Origin: Hemileia vastatrix
Lineage: Eukaryota; Basidiomycota; Pucciniomycetes; Pucciniales; Zaghouaniaceae
Length of the DNA stretch: 64,000 nucleotides
Direction of reading: 5' to 3'
NCBI GenBank assembly: GCA_030280995.1
Contig: JASXTE010000007.1
Location: forward strand, 6,263,501-6,327,500
In this document: positions 35,402 to 46,215 of the stretch, piece by piece
How positions within the stretch are numbered: position 1 is the stretch's first letter
How the letters are laid out: every line of letters begins with the position of its first letter
The notes under the pieces: model-generated
Told to the model about the DNA's origin: nothing
Database searches by the model: none
The model's input: the letters and a program-made list of their open reading frames with translations, nothing else
Translations under genes and position numbers: made by a program

Positions 35402-36900
35402 CTAAAATTTTTTCTTTTTATACTTTTTTAACAGAGTAGTAAGATTTGAAATTTCATTTCCAGGTATCCATGCATTATTTTCAGATGACTTGTTCTTATA
35501 TCGCAATAAATATTCAGTACCTCTTTCAGAAGTGATAACTCTATCATTGAGAATTTTATCAATTTCTGAAGTGTCTGTGATTTCCTGAAGGTTTTTCTTA
35601 GGTCTTCCCCTTCTTTTGAAAAATAAGTCACAGTTGGAGGTATAAGGTTTAAGAAATGAAATGGGAAAAACAGGATGTTTCCTATCATATGGGAAATACA
35701 ATACAACTTCTACTGCATTATCTCCAACCATTCTTTTAACAACAAATGGTCTCACAAAAGGATCTTTTAATTTGTTGTTACCTTGTAGATTGAAATGGAC
35801 AGTAGATATCAACACTTCATCACCCTTGTTAAATGTGTATTCTTTATGGGATTTATCCCATCTCTTCTTTTCATATTCAAATGCTTTATAAATACAGCTT
35901 TGAGCGTGTTTTCTGCATAGCTGTTGCATTTGCATATAAGCTTTTACACCAGGGTGTAGTTCCAACTTAGGTAATTTATTATTGAGAATTTGAGCATGAG
36001 TGTTTGGGACATAACCTAACCAAAGCTCAAAAGGCATTTTTTCAGTGACAGAATGAACAGTGCTATTATATGCAAACTCAAGACCAGGAAATAGAGTGAC
36101 CCAGTCATGAGTAAATTTGTCATTGTCTTTATATTCTAATCCAAAGGCACAATACGTTCTAATCATATCTTCCAGAGTTTGAATAATTCTTTCAGCTAGA
36201 CCATCAGTCTGAGGATGGTGAGCTGTAGACAATTTTAACTCACAGCCACAAATATCCATCAAAGAGGTCCAAAACTCAGATGTAAATTTTGGATCTCTAT
36301 AAGAGCTAATGGCTTTTATGAATCCAGCAATATTAAACATTTAAGACCACCATAAGAAAGCTAATTCTTTTGTGGATACATCTTTGTGGGTGGGAATAAA
36401 TTTACACATTTTTATGAATCTATCCACTATTACCAAAAAAGAGTTATAGCTGTCTTTACCTGCTACAGGAAGATCAGTGACAAAATCAATGTTATGATTT
36501 GCCAAGGTGCATCAGGTGCATCAATATGTTGTAACAATCCTGCTCTTTTACCCGTCAATCTTTTAGATTTTAGACAAGAATCACAAGATTCAACATACAA
36601 TTTAGTGTCTTCAGACATATTAGCCCACCAAGCTGTGTTTTTAATTCTGATAATGGTTTTTTAAAGATCAAAATATCCTGCCAATATGTCATCATGACAT
36701 ATCTTTAAGATGGTTTCTTTCATGGAAGGTGGAATAACAATGACATTGGTCAGTTTTCTCCTGTAGTAAATATAACCATCTTCAATGGAAAACTTTCCTT
36801 AACTCAAATCACTCTGGTACTTTGGAGGAAGAGTTTTTATAAATGCTTGGATAGAAGAATTCTTTGGATCATTCAAGATTGTAACCAATTTATTCAAATC
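35402..36900 (-). pseudogene. Integrase with chromodomain-like C-terminus (element D)
   Basis: The longest open piece of this copy is 35402-36340 (312 residues). It contains YRDPKFTSEFWTSLMDICGC, AHHPQTDGLAERIIQTLEDM, the barrel FNKGDEVLISTVHFN and a chromodomain-like tail ending EYLLRYKNKSS...AWIPGNEISN. The aromatic Trp of the tail is kept. Upstream of 36340 the zinc module and first Asp region are broken by stops and shifts (for example near 36500-36680). The second core Asp is affected (SYRDP in place of SDRDP). The product would have integrated cDNA and, through the tail, read chromatin marks. Confidence 0.87.
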
Positions 36901-37035
36901 AGAATGTTTACCATATGAATCCAGAATTAATTTTCAAATTTCCTCTTCCATATCAACAATGTATATACCCTATATATGTACTGTATCATCTTCAGGTACA
37001 TACGCTGGATTTGATAAATCATTTGGAAGAGGTAA

Positions 37036-38530
37036 TCAGGACAACATATCAACATTTGAATGAACATTTCCAGCCCTATGAATAATAGTCATTCTACCTC
37101 TGTATTCTTGAACTGCTAGTTGCCATCTAAAAATATGTCTATTTGGTGTTTTCAAGTTTAAAATTGATTTCACAGAATTGAGATCAGTAACTAATTCAAA
37201 CTTTTGATCATCTAAATAATATTGAAGCTTTTCTAAAGCCCATACAACTGCTAAGCACTCTAATTGAGTGGCACCATATTTCAATTCACTTTTTCTTAAC
37301 ATTCTTGAAATATAACAAGTTACTACTTCTGAAAATTTTTCATTAATAATTTGTTTTTGACAAAGAGCAGCTCCAAGTCCAATAAAACTTGCATCTGTAT
37401 AAAGAAAAAAAGGCTTATTGAAATCTGGAAGGGCAAGGATTGGAGCTGACATTAAACATCTTTTTAATGTATCAAAAGCTCTTTGACTGTCCTCATTCCA
37501 TATATAAGCCAAATCTTTTCTTGTTAGTTTGGTAAGTGGTAAGGCTATGACTTGATAATTTTTTATGTATTTTCTATAGTAGCCACACATTCCCAAAAAA
37601 CTCTGTTTTTTTTACAGATGTTGGTGCTGACACATTTTGGATAGCAGCAACTTTTCCTTGGTTTACAGAGATCTACAAGCCAGACACAACAAGACCCAGG
37701 ACTTTTAAGGATTGAAACCAAAATTTACACTTTTTTAAGGATAAAGTCATGTTAATTTCATCCATTTTCTAGAAGACTTTATTCAAGTGTTGTAAATGTT
37801 AATCAAAAGTTTTATAAAAAACTATGATGTTATCAATATAAACCATTAACCAACCTTAAATTATTTCCAGATGAAATGTGTTACCCATCACTTTTTGGAA
37901 TACTGAAGGGGCATTTTTAGGGCCAAAAGGCCTCCTAAGATATTTGTAAATTCCCATATGGGTTTAAATTAGCAAATTATTTTGGGAAGACTGTTAAACA
38001 GGTATTTGATGATAACCTTTATTACAATCCAGACAGCTTATGAATTTAGCACCTTGTGAGGTAGCATTTATAGAGCTAAATCTGGGTAATGGGTAAATAT
38101 CATCCAAAGTATAAGTATTAAATGCTCTATAATCTTCACAAAGTCTAGCTTTATCTTTTTCATAAGAGATTAAAACTGGAGAGATGACACAATATTTTGG
38201 TGTAACATCTACTTTTTCAATAATATACATACTAAATAAAGTTGAGATATTATCTTCTATATCTTTTCTCTTTGTGGGAGAAGCAGGGTAAGGTTTTTTC
38301 TTTAGGCTAGGAGGTATTTCATTCAAATTTCAGGATAAAGAAATTTTCATTTCATTTTTAACCAAGCCTAACACATGGGAACAATGAGAAAAAGACATTG
38401 GGAAAGATGTAATTAAGGCTACTATTGAATCTTTTTGGTCATCAGTTAATTGATCACCAAATGAAGCTGTTTCAATTTCAGACAATAATACATTCATTTC
38501 CTCTGTTTTTCTACCTTTAAATTGGATCAA
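37036..38530 (-). pseudogene. Reverse transcriptase and RNase H remnant (element D)
   Basis: RT entry IPPSLKKKPYPASPTKRKDI is at about 38255-38320, and GAKFISCLDCNKGYHQIPV at about 37994-38050. The catalytic box reads YIDN instead of YIDD (37829-37840), a GAT to AAC change that would abolish polymerisation on its own. RNase H (37036-37596) is well preserved: LYTDASFIGLGAALCQKQ, KYGATQLECLAVVWALEK and LVTDLNSVKSIL supply the acidic residues. A frame change lies between 37600 and 37990. Confidence 0.87.
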
Positions 38531-38769
38531 AGAATGACAAGATTTTAGTAATGGTTAAGAATGCTTTTTAGAAGAAGAAATTTTAAATTTTCCTTTCCCA
38601 TTCATTCCCAAAGTAAAAAAATTGCTTGCAGGATCCAATATAATGAAAAAATGGTTAAAATATCATTTTCAATGATAAACCAATTGCTTAAATTGTCATT
38701 TTTCATCACAACAAATTCAAAAATAGCTCTGACAAAACCACCATTATATTTAAAGAATACAGTGGTTTT

Positions 38770-39081
38770 TTATTTTCCAATGGAACATAAAACAGAACCA
38801 TAACCTTTCCATTTTTCAGATGTTATAGGTAATAATTTGCATTGATAATCCTTATCTACAGAAGCAAGTGCTTTTTCAGACACTACAATTCCTCCAGCAC
38901 CACAGTCAAGAATAATCTCAACATTTTTACCATTAATGATAACTGGTGCTCTCAAAGGTGATATTAAAATGGAACTGTCAGTAATATCTTTAATTACTTC
39001 AGCATTTTCTACAGAAGATAAGTCAATATCACAATTATCAGACCAATTATCTAAATATTGGATATCCTTTTCTGAAACCAA
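38770..39081 (-). pseudogene. Retropepsin-like protease (element D)
   Basis: Minus strand, with the same entry as in C (SSVENAEVIKDITDSSILIS). The catalytic motif reads ILDCGAGGIVVSE, with Cys replacing the Ser/Thr of the D-S/T-G triad. It ends at a stop after CSIGK, before the flap and C-terminal blocks. Both points argue against activity. Confidence 0.82.
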
Positions 39082-40302
39082 AACTTCCTGATAAGACTCA
39101 TGGACATAAGAGATATTACTATTACAGTCACTGGAGGAATCATCAAGATAAGCTTGAGTATTTTCAGATTACTCATTTTGTTTAACAAGATGAATTTCCT
39201 TGTCACAAATATGTCCTTTTTTCCATGTTTTTTACATTTAAAACAAGTATTAGTTGCATATTTCTTTGGAGCAACTGGGGCATATGGTCTACCAGTTTCT
39301 TATGGAAGTTTTGTGGAAGGATTTTGTTGGTCATGATAAGATTTAACAGGATAATTCCTTGGTTCATATCTATGATTTAGTAGGACTACATTACAGATAT
39401 TAATAAAGAAAGAATTTTCTCTCACATGCTCAGTCCTTGCTACAATCACATCTCTCAGAGAATTTTATCTCTCCAAATATCATAATCCATTTTAGGAACC
39501 ATGTCTCTAACAATTTTTGTAATTTTCATAAGGAAAACTATAGGTTTTTCAGGAGAGGAGGACACTTATTTAGAATTCTCATATAATCTCTGCTGGGAAA
39601 GCCTGATTTTCGAACCACCAAATTAATTTCCAATCAATTTTTTCCACTCTTTCCAAGTATAATGTTGGTTGTCCAGTAAGACAAATTCATACCACATTAA
39701 AGTAACATTGGAAAATAAAGAAATTAATTTAGAGACAGATTCTTCATCTGGAAATTTATAAGAGTTTTTCAGCTTATCAATTCTATGAACAAAGTGTTGC
39801 CAGTCAGATGAAGAGTCACCATCAAAAGTGGGATATTGATCCAGTTTGGGCCAATTTTTCTGGCTACTGGGATGGTCCATCTTTTGGTTTGAATTATTTA
39901 AAATTAATAATTCTTGAAGTTTAGCCAAGTGTTCAGAAATTTCATTATTTACAGAAACAGCTGGTTCATGACCATTAAAAGATTTTTAGCTAGTAGCAAA
40001 AAATTTTACAGACTAATTGTCAGTTTGTTTAATGGCTGAAATATGGGGAAGAAAAGAGCTTCTCTGTTCAGGTTCCTTTCCTTTATTCTTATGCAGCTTA
40101 TGGGAAGCACTTTCATTTACATCATAATGATTGATGGTTAAGGCTGAAATTTTTCCTGCAGGTCAGACACATAGTTTCTTATCCTTGGAATTTCAGACAT
40201 CTGGTCATTAATTTTTTCAAGGGATAAAACATTTCTGTCCTCAAAAACTGTGTGTTTGGTACTTAGTGCATGGAAATCATTTTTTAGCTTTTTCAACTCA
40301 TT
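39082..40302 (-). pseudogene. Gag, C-terminal part (element D)
   Basis: Minus strand. The capsid domain begins QKNWPKLDQYPTFDGDSSSD near 39800-39860 and continues with SLFSNVTLMWYEFVLLDNQH. A knuckle region near 39210-39270 is damaged by stops and shifts. The piece begins abruptly at 40302 inside the helical N-terminal region (ELKKLKNDFHALSTKHTVF in element C terms), because the 16-kb element interrupts it here. The N-terminal half continues at 56356. Confidence 0.83.
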
Positions 40303-40335
40303 CACCACGGGAAATCTGGGGGTGAACTGCTAGCA
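40303..40335 (+). repeat. Left terminal inverted repeat of the 16-kb element
   Basis: It starts CACCACGGGAAATCTGGGGG and continues TGAACTGCTAGCA. About 29 of 33 positions match the reverse complement of the right end. Behind it CAGTTTCC and GGAAACTG recur several times (40335-40400), forming short inverted motifs of the kind often found under transposon ends. Confidence 0.88.
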
Positions 40336-40579
40336 GTTTCCTCTATTTTAAACTATCAGGAATTTGTCAGGAAACTGTTGGGAAACCATCCTGAAACTGT
40401 CAGAAATATGTTTTTAAATCTGATGAAAAAACATTGAAAAAATAAACTGTCACAGATTGAATCCAGAACAATCCCTCCTTGAGCAGAGCATAGGAACCAC
40501 ATTGAACATCAGTTAATCTCAGGTTTGGCAAAAGGTTGAACAACATCACTTAGCATACCTTAATATTCAAATACTAAAC

Positions 40580-40940
40580 TTGAATATATGTTGCGTGTAT
40601 GATATAGATGCATATGCATTTGAATTTGCATGGTGGATACTTATTGCATGTTAAAAATTGATGTGAAATGCCTATCTAAAGTGTATGCATAATGACTATG
40701 AAGAATAAATATGCATAAAAAATATGCATATTGAATATGCATTAAAAATATGCATATTGAATATGCAAAAAAAAGGTGCATATATGTATATGAATAAAAT
40801 ATATTAATTTGCATACAAATCAGTATAATGAATATGCATATGCATATTCATATCCATAAATATGCATAATGATTGAAAAATGCAAAAAAATGATGCTTAA
40901 AAAGTATATTTTATGCATAAATAGAAATATGCAATATGAA
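40580..40940. repeat. Cluster of TATGCAT / ATGCATAT motifs
   Basis: More than a dozen copies of the self-complementary ATATGCATAT or parts of it (for example AAATATGCATATTGAATATG) sit in about 350 bp of the left arm of the 16-kb element. The right arm has only a single TATATGCATAAG near 56098. No coding sequence is present. Confidence 0.75.
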
Positions 40941-41358
40941 TTCATATTGCATACAGATAACACTGGCAAACCAACTTGACCAAAACTCATACTAAATTTT
41001 CATTCTGGACTAAAGGTGTGAGGGAAGGAAGAAAAACAGTCCAATGTTAGAAAAATGCTACATGCACTCATTTTGTAGCAGAGCAAATGAGAAATGCTGA
41101 ATTATGGTTGGTGCCCATAATTTAGTATGATATCATAATTTTATTTAATTGTTTTCAATATTGAAAAGACTTTAGGTTGGTTGGTATGGATCTAGCTGTG
41201 CCAGGGTCTAATCTAATTATTTTAACAATTTCTTAATAATTAATGGGTTTTAATACAAAAACAGGTTGTATTTTTTGTGGGATATTGGATATGATAAGGT
41301 CTTTTGTAAAAAAAAACTTATATTGTTAAAAAATACTCCTGAATCAGATGTGGGATAA

Positions 41359-42538
41359 TGTCAGCCTAAATATCCTTAGGACTGAGTATTTCTTATGCTT
41401 AAAATAAGATAACCTTAACTAGATTAAGCTTATATCTTAAAAATAAGGTTAAAATAATAATATATATTATTTTACTATATATATATATATAATTATTATT
41501 CTATTATATAATTTATAATAGTTTAAATAGCTTATCCATGGCCTAATAATACTTATTAAGGTGTTAATGGAGTCATAATATACTTATCTTAAGTGATATG
41601 AAGTAATTATTGACATACATAAGCTTATATGTATACATAAATCTCATATTCAGTGAAATATGCAGTATATTATGTATATTTAGGTATATAAGTGGGTTTT
41701 AGCCCCTTAATAGCCTATAACCTTTGTTTTTCTGCTTATTTTAGGTCATATGGACAAAATCAGTGGACTCACAACGCCTACAGAAGCATAGACACCTATA
41801 TCAGGCGCATACACCCAGTTTGGACAACTAAAATTACTTCCTTGGATGGTTATTCACGGATTTATGGGTTGGAAAGATGTTTTTGGGTTGATGTGGATGC
41901 TTGGGGATGTTATTGGGGGCTTGGAAATTTTATTTGTTTCCTTTATATGCTTTTAGTTTCATTAAATCTCTTTTTGATCATTTATTTTACCTGTTTCTTT
42001 ATGGTATCCGCTTTTATCTGGGTTTTCTATTTATGGTATGACTCTGTGTTATTATTAATAGTGATGGAGGGTCCTTACTGGAGGTCTGGGTGTTGAAACT
42101 GCTTGAAGTGGAAGCCATGGGGAGGTGATGGGCCCTCACAGTGCTGTAATTGCCGGGGATAGCAGTGACATCATCTGGATTGAAGGTCTGTGCACTCCAG
42201 TGGATTTGGGTGTAAGTAAGGAGGGATTTTGACGGTTTATTATCATCATTCAATTACTACACTTCAAACAAACACTATAATAGAATTATTAGCAATCAGA
42301 AATATATTATAAAGCCCTTATAAATTGATATTATCTTTATAATAAGCTATAACTATATTTTATTCTTCTATTTTCCACCACTAGCACGCATTTAAATCCA
42401 AGTATTGTGAGTTTTATTTGAGTATAACTATTCTATTAGTCTTCCCCTGAGGTTTAATCACTAAATCATTTATAAATAAGTAGTAGGACCATAAAATAAC
42501 ACTATTATATCATACTTACATACTAGACTATACTGACA
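41359..42538 (+). repeat. 5' LTR of element E
   Basis: It starts TGTCAGCCTAAATATCCTTA and ends ACTATACTGACA. A TATA box (TATATAAG, 41685-41692) is a plausible promoter, followed by a GC-richer transcribed part. A TA-repeat microsatellite lies at 41477-41491. Open frames inside it, such as 41692-42096, also occur in the other LTR copy but look like chance frames. Confidence 0.93.
41685..41692 (+). promoter_or_regulatory. TATA box in the 5' LTR of element E
   Basis: TATATAAG is preceded by AT-rich sequence and followed about 30-40 bases later by pyrimidine/purine transitions typical of start sites. The same sequence is kept in the 3' LTR (46540-46547). No start site can be mapped from sequence alone. 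Confidence 0.5.
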
Positions 42539-42553
42539 ATTGGGGGTCTTTCC
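42539..42553 (+). promoter_or_regulatory. Primer-binding site of element E
   Basis: ATTGGGGGTCTTTCC follows the LTR directly. TGG is the complement of a tRNA CCA end. Elements C and D have close variants at the same place, which supports a conserved tRNA primer. Confidence 0.72.
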
Positions 42554-43049
42554 TTATATTTTACTTATTATTTAGTATAAGCCTTGGGACGTGATTTTTA
42601 CCTTAGTAAAACTCAAAATTAACCAAATATTTGGGTCTGCTGCATATTAGTGGGTCATAATAACTCATTGATTGCGGAAAAGAACCCTTATAATAATTGT
42701 ACTAATTTTTTACCATAAAAATTAGATATTTGCAGTAGTAACTGTACCCAATATAAACCCAATTTCACTTGGTATTTGGACACCAATATAACACCCAATT
42801 AAATTGGTATTTGGCTAAAGCTTGGTAAGCTAATTATTCACCCTTATAGAGGTCTAGTTAAACTTATTATTATATTTTTAACAGATTTTTTCGAATTTTT
42901 CTTATATTTTATTTAAATAAATAAAGATATAAATTCAGGGTAAGCTCCATTGCTTTTTTATTAGTAATATAATTGCTAATATTATTTGTCTACTAATTAC
43001 ACAGAGTTTTTTCCTTTTGTAGACGTAAAATATTGTTATTCTGAACAAT

Positions 43050-45347
43050 ATGAGTGCTCCCCAGGATAGTGTAAGTGAACAGCCTGCTTATAATACCAGG
43101 TCTAAAGCTAACAAAAACTTTCCAGGACATCACCATGGAGGGACAACAGTACCCCCAGCCAGAAAGCATGAGTATAGAGGAAAAGGACGCCCTCTTAAAA
43201 AAGATAACTATAAAAAAGACGTCTCCTCCTCTTCAGGATCAACTGTCCCACCTGGCCAAACAGGTTCTGAAGTTGGAGGAATCAAAATCTCTCATGTTCA
43301 AAGAAGTAGAGCAGTTGCAAAACAATTGCAAGGTAGGATTTCAGCAGATGAATCAGGCAATGGCAGAATTAAAGGGAGGCCAGCCCAGTCAATCAAATCA
43401 GCAACCCCCTACCCAAGGAGGGTCCACTCACTCCCAGGAGAAAATCCTGGTAGACAAATGGAAATGGGACTGGTTTCACCAACAGTGGACAAGCCACAGT
43501 TGCAACAGGGATCCGCCCCCTCATCTGACTTCCTCAGCTCACCCTTACAAGGGAAAAAAGCGCCAAAAATCAGGACTGGCAACCATCCCTTGGTAAGTAA
43601 CTTACCCTCTCAGATTAGACATAATACTGATAATTACAATATAGGTAATTCTATTGATGTTAAATCTGTACAAAAAATAGAGGAGGATTTAAGAAATTTA
43701 GGTTTTAGAGTAGATACACCTGACTTGTCTTTTGTCCATAATAACAGTACTATATACAATGATAATACAGTTAATCTTCAGTTGCAACCACCTACTAGTG
43801 AGATGAGAAGTTCACAGGAGAGTGAGAGAATTGAAAAGGAGGACATGGAATATTTTAACAATAATCCAACTGTCCATAGAATTGTTTCAGCATTGTGGAA
43901 TAGAATGACTGATTGTGAGGAACAGACAGTTAAACTCACTAGTGATACAATTTCATCCTTAACATTGAACATTTCTCAATTAGCAACACGTAATAAAGAA
44001 TTAGAGAAAGAACATTTGTCTCTAACTCTTAAATATGATTCATTGAGTATTAAATATAATGACCTTTCAAACAAATTTTGTGAGTTAGAAAAATTATATG
44101 AAACACACTTATTAAAGACTGAATCAAGAACAAAGTTATCTTTTGCACAGACAAATCAAAGTGTCTCTGAGCTGCTACAAAGATTAACTAAAGTTGAGAT
44201 TGAAACTGCCAATCTACTGATGAACCAGGATAATCATAAGTATAATCAATATAATAATAATCCTTTCATTGGAAAAAGTGAATCTCATTCCTTCCCTGTA
44301 CCACCACAATTAAAACCATCTGGTGGTAGTGTCAAATCTGAAAATGTAAGTCACAAATCCGTGCAGGAAGAAATACTAGACCATTTATCAACAGTGAATG
44401 AGTTGTTGAATTTACCTAAGATTAGTGAGATAAAATCCAATCAGAAGAACTGGCCTAAAATAGATCAGTACCCAACTTATGATGGGGAAGCCAGCTCTGA
44501 TTGGCAACATTTTATTCAAAGAATTGACAACTTGAAATTCTCATATAAGTTACCAGATGAAGAGATAACATCAAAATTAATTTCTTTATTTAAGGATGTT
44601 GCTTTATTATGGTTTGAAGCTGTCTTAAGTGAGGGTAGAGACTACTCTTGCGCTGAATGGAAACAACTTATTGAAAAACAATTTGGAGGTTCTAAATTCA
44701 GGCTTACTCAGCAGAGAATGTATGAGAAGACTAGGTATAATCCGTTGAATGGTGACAAACCTATGGTATTTTTAATGAATTTAAACAAAATATTAAAAGC
44801 CATTGAGCCTCATATGGATTTTAACTTATGGAAAGATAAGATAATATACAAATTACCTATATCTGTCAGAGACATTGTTGTAGCTAGAACATTAAATGTT
44901 ACTGAATATTCTGACTTTATTAATATTTGCAATGAAATATTATTAAACCATAAGTATGAATCAAGGTATTCCACTTATAAACAAAATTTTGAACCTGTAA
45001 AAACTCAGAATTCAAAAACACTTCAGGAGAAGCAGAAAAAACCTACTGCACCTGTAGTACCTAAAAAGTATGAAACAAATACTTGTTATAAGTGTAACAA
45101 ACCTTGGGTAAAAGGTCACAAATGTGAGGAAAACATAAATATTGCTGAAAATCAACATGAATCTGAAAATGAAGTAGAAAAGAGTAATGATTCAAGTGAT
45201 TATGACAGTAATATCTCATATAGTGATGAAAATGAAGTCTGTATGTTGGAAGATGATTTGTCCATCTTTTACAATCCAATATTAAATATAGACTCAAATG
45301 AATCTTTAATGAATTTTGAGGATGTTAAGATCATTAAGGATATATAA
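43050..45347 (+). CDS. Gag polyprotein of element E, intact, 765 aa
   Basis: It forms the particle that packages element RNA. The ATG at 43050 is the first after the LTR and primer-binding site that opens a long frame. Residues 1-190 are basic and low in complexity (RKHEYRGKGRPLKKDNYKKD). Residues about 270-400 are charged and helix-prone, probably coiled coil. The retrotransposon capsid domain spans about 463-636 (NQKNWPKIDQYPTYDGEASS to NEILLNHKYESR). A zinc knuckle CYKCNKPWVKGHKC is at 679-692, and the tail is acidic. It has no internal stop or frameshift, unlike every other copy here. The TAA at 45345-45347 is created by the deletion joint. The first 180 residues overlap a second frame (43135-43596). 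Confidence 0.92.
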   Translation: MSAPQDSVSEQPAYNTRSKANKNFPGHHHGGTTVPPARKHEYRGKGRPLKKDNYKKDVSSSSGSTVPPGQTGSEVGGIKISHVQRSRAVAKQLQGRISADESGNGRIKGRPAQSIKSATPYPRRVHSLPGENPGRQMEMGLVSPTVDKPQLQQGSAPSSDFLSSPLQGKKAPKIRTGNHPLVSNLPSQIRHNTDNYNIGNSIDVKSVQKIEEDLRNLGFRVDTPDLSFVHNNSTIYNDNTVNLQLQPPTSEMRSSQESERIEKEDMEYFNNNPTVHRIVSALWNRMTDCEEQTVKLTSDTISSLTLNISQLATRNKELEKEHLSLTLKYDSLSIKYNDLSNKFCELEKLYETHLLKTESRTKLSFAQTNQSVSELLQRLTKVEIETANLLMNQDNHKYNQYNNNPFIGKSESHSFPVPPQLKPSGGSVKSENVSHKSVQEEILDHLSTVNELLNLPKISEIKSNQKNWPKIDQYPTYDGEASSDWQHFIQRIDNLKFSYKLPDEEITSKLISLFKDVALLWFEAVLSEGRDYSCAEWKQLIEKQFGGSKFRLTQQRMYEKTRYNPLNGDKPMVFLMNLNKILKAIEPHMDFNLWKDKIIYKLPISVRDIVVARTLNVTEYSDFINICNEILLNHKYESRYSTYKQNFEPVKTQNSKTLQEKQKKPTAPVVPKKYETNTCYKCNKPWVKGHKCEENINIAENQHESENEVEKSNDSSDYDSNISYSDENEVCMLEDDLSIFYNPILNIDSNESLMNFEDVKIIKDI
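43135..43596 (+). CDS. Overlapping ORF1 of element E, 153 aa, in another frame than Gag
   Basis: The ATG at 43135 has strong context (CACCATGG). The product begins MEGQQYPQPESMSIEEKDAL, has a heptad-like helical stretch (LSHLAKQVLKLEESKSLMFK and on to residue 90), then a Gln/Pro/Ser-rich region and a WKWDWFHQQW motif near residue 113. ORF1 of element D (57047-57580) has the same architecture and a WKWDYLMNHY motif. In both copies Gag lies in the -1 frame relative to ORF1, and the same nucleotides encode WKWD in one frame and MEMGL in the other. Leaky scanning from the Gag ATG or a frameshift could produce it. The function is unknown. Confidence 0.62.
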   Translation: MEGQQYPQPESMSIEEKDALLKKITIKKTSPPLQDQLSHLAKQVLKLEESKSLMFKEVEQLQNNCKVGFQQMNQAMAELKGGQPSQSNQQPPTQGGSTHSQEKILVDKWKWDWFHQQWTSHSCNRDPPPHLTSSAHPYKGKKRQKSGLATIPW

Positions 45348-46099
45348 GAAGATATTGTGCTTTTGGTCTTAATTTTAAAGACAATGACAAATTCATGCAT
45401 GATTGGGTAACCCTTATCCCAGGTTTAGAATTTGCATATAATAGTACAGTACATTCTGTCACTGGCAAAAAGCCATTTGAGTTATGGCTGGGTTATGTAC
45501 CTAATACCCCTGCTAAAACTCTTAATAAGTTACCTAGATTGGATATTCATCCAGGTACTAAATCTTTTCTTCAGATGCAGGAATTATGCAGAAAACATGC
45601 TCAAGAATGTATAAATAAGGCTTTTGAGTATGAAAAGAAAAGATGGGATAAAGCCCATAAAGAACAAATGTTCAAAGAGGGTGATGAAGTCCTTATTTCA
45701 ACGCTACATTTCAATTTAAATGGTAATGTTAAATTGAAGGATCCATTCATTGGACCATTTGTAGTTAAAAAGATGGTTGGTAATAATGCTGTTGAGGTTA
45801 TTCTATATGCACCTTATGATAGAAAACATCCAGTATTTCCTATTTCTCTTATAAAACCATACCATTCTAATGATACTGCTCTCTTTCCAAGAAGATCAGG
45901 AAGGCATAAACAGCAACCTGAAGAAATAGTGGAAAAAGCAGAAATTGAAAAGATACTTAAAAAGAGACACCTTACAAAAGAAAAGGGAGTTGAGTATCTA
46001 TTAAGATTTAAAAATAAATCAAGTGAATATGACCAGTGGATTCCAGAAAATGAAATCTCTGATCTTAAAAATCTCTTGAAAAAATTTAAATCTAAATAA
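45344..46099 (+). pseudogene. Integrase C-terminus with chromodomain-like tail (element E), orphaned by deletion
   Basis: The frame opens at the deletion joint (RRYCAFGLNFKDNDKFMHDW) and is uninterrupted for 251 codons. The last part of the catalytic core (GLEFAYNSTVHSVTGKKPFE), the barrel (FKEGDEVLISTLHFNLNGN) and a chromodomain-like tail (EIEKILKKR, GVEYLLRFKNKSSEYDQWIP) are intact. It has no start codon before Met at 45395 and sits in a different frame from Gag, so expression is doubtful. The tail, with EYLLRF and W-IP at the right spacing, is the clearest evidence that this lineage is chromodomain-bearing. Confidence 0.85.
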
Positions 46100-46185
46100 T
46101 ACTGTTCATTCAGTATATGTATTATAAAAATTATTTTTTATTTTATTATTTCATTCCTTAAGATTAATTAAAATGTCTTAACATT

Positions 46186-46215
46186 TTTTTTATTGTTTTT
46201 TTTGGGGTAAGGGAG
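46186..46215 (+). promoter_or_regulatory. Polypurine tract of element E
   Basis: TTGTTTTTTTTGGGGTAAGG, then GAG, lies directly before the LTR start TGTCAGCC. The T-run plus purine tract is the same arrangement as in B, C and D. It is probably functional, given the youth of this copy. Confidence 0.72.

Noticed and set aside
41692..42096. Open frame inside the 5' LTR of element E, with partial counterparts in the 3' LTR
   Set aside because: Its presence in both LTRs only reflects LTR duplication. No domain is visible and the 3' copy is broken differently.
43593..43644. Splice donor GTAAGT in element E with a possible 52-nt intron
   Set aside because: The donor-like text is also the codons for V-S in the Gag frames of C, D and E, and splicing at the nearest acceptor gives an immediate stop. 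Kept only as a possibility for frame switching.
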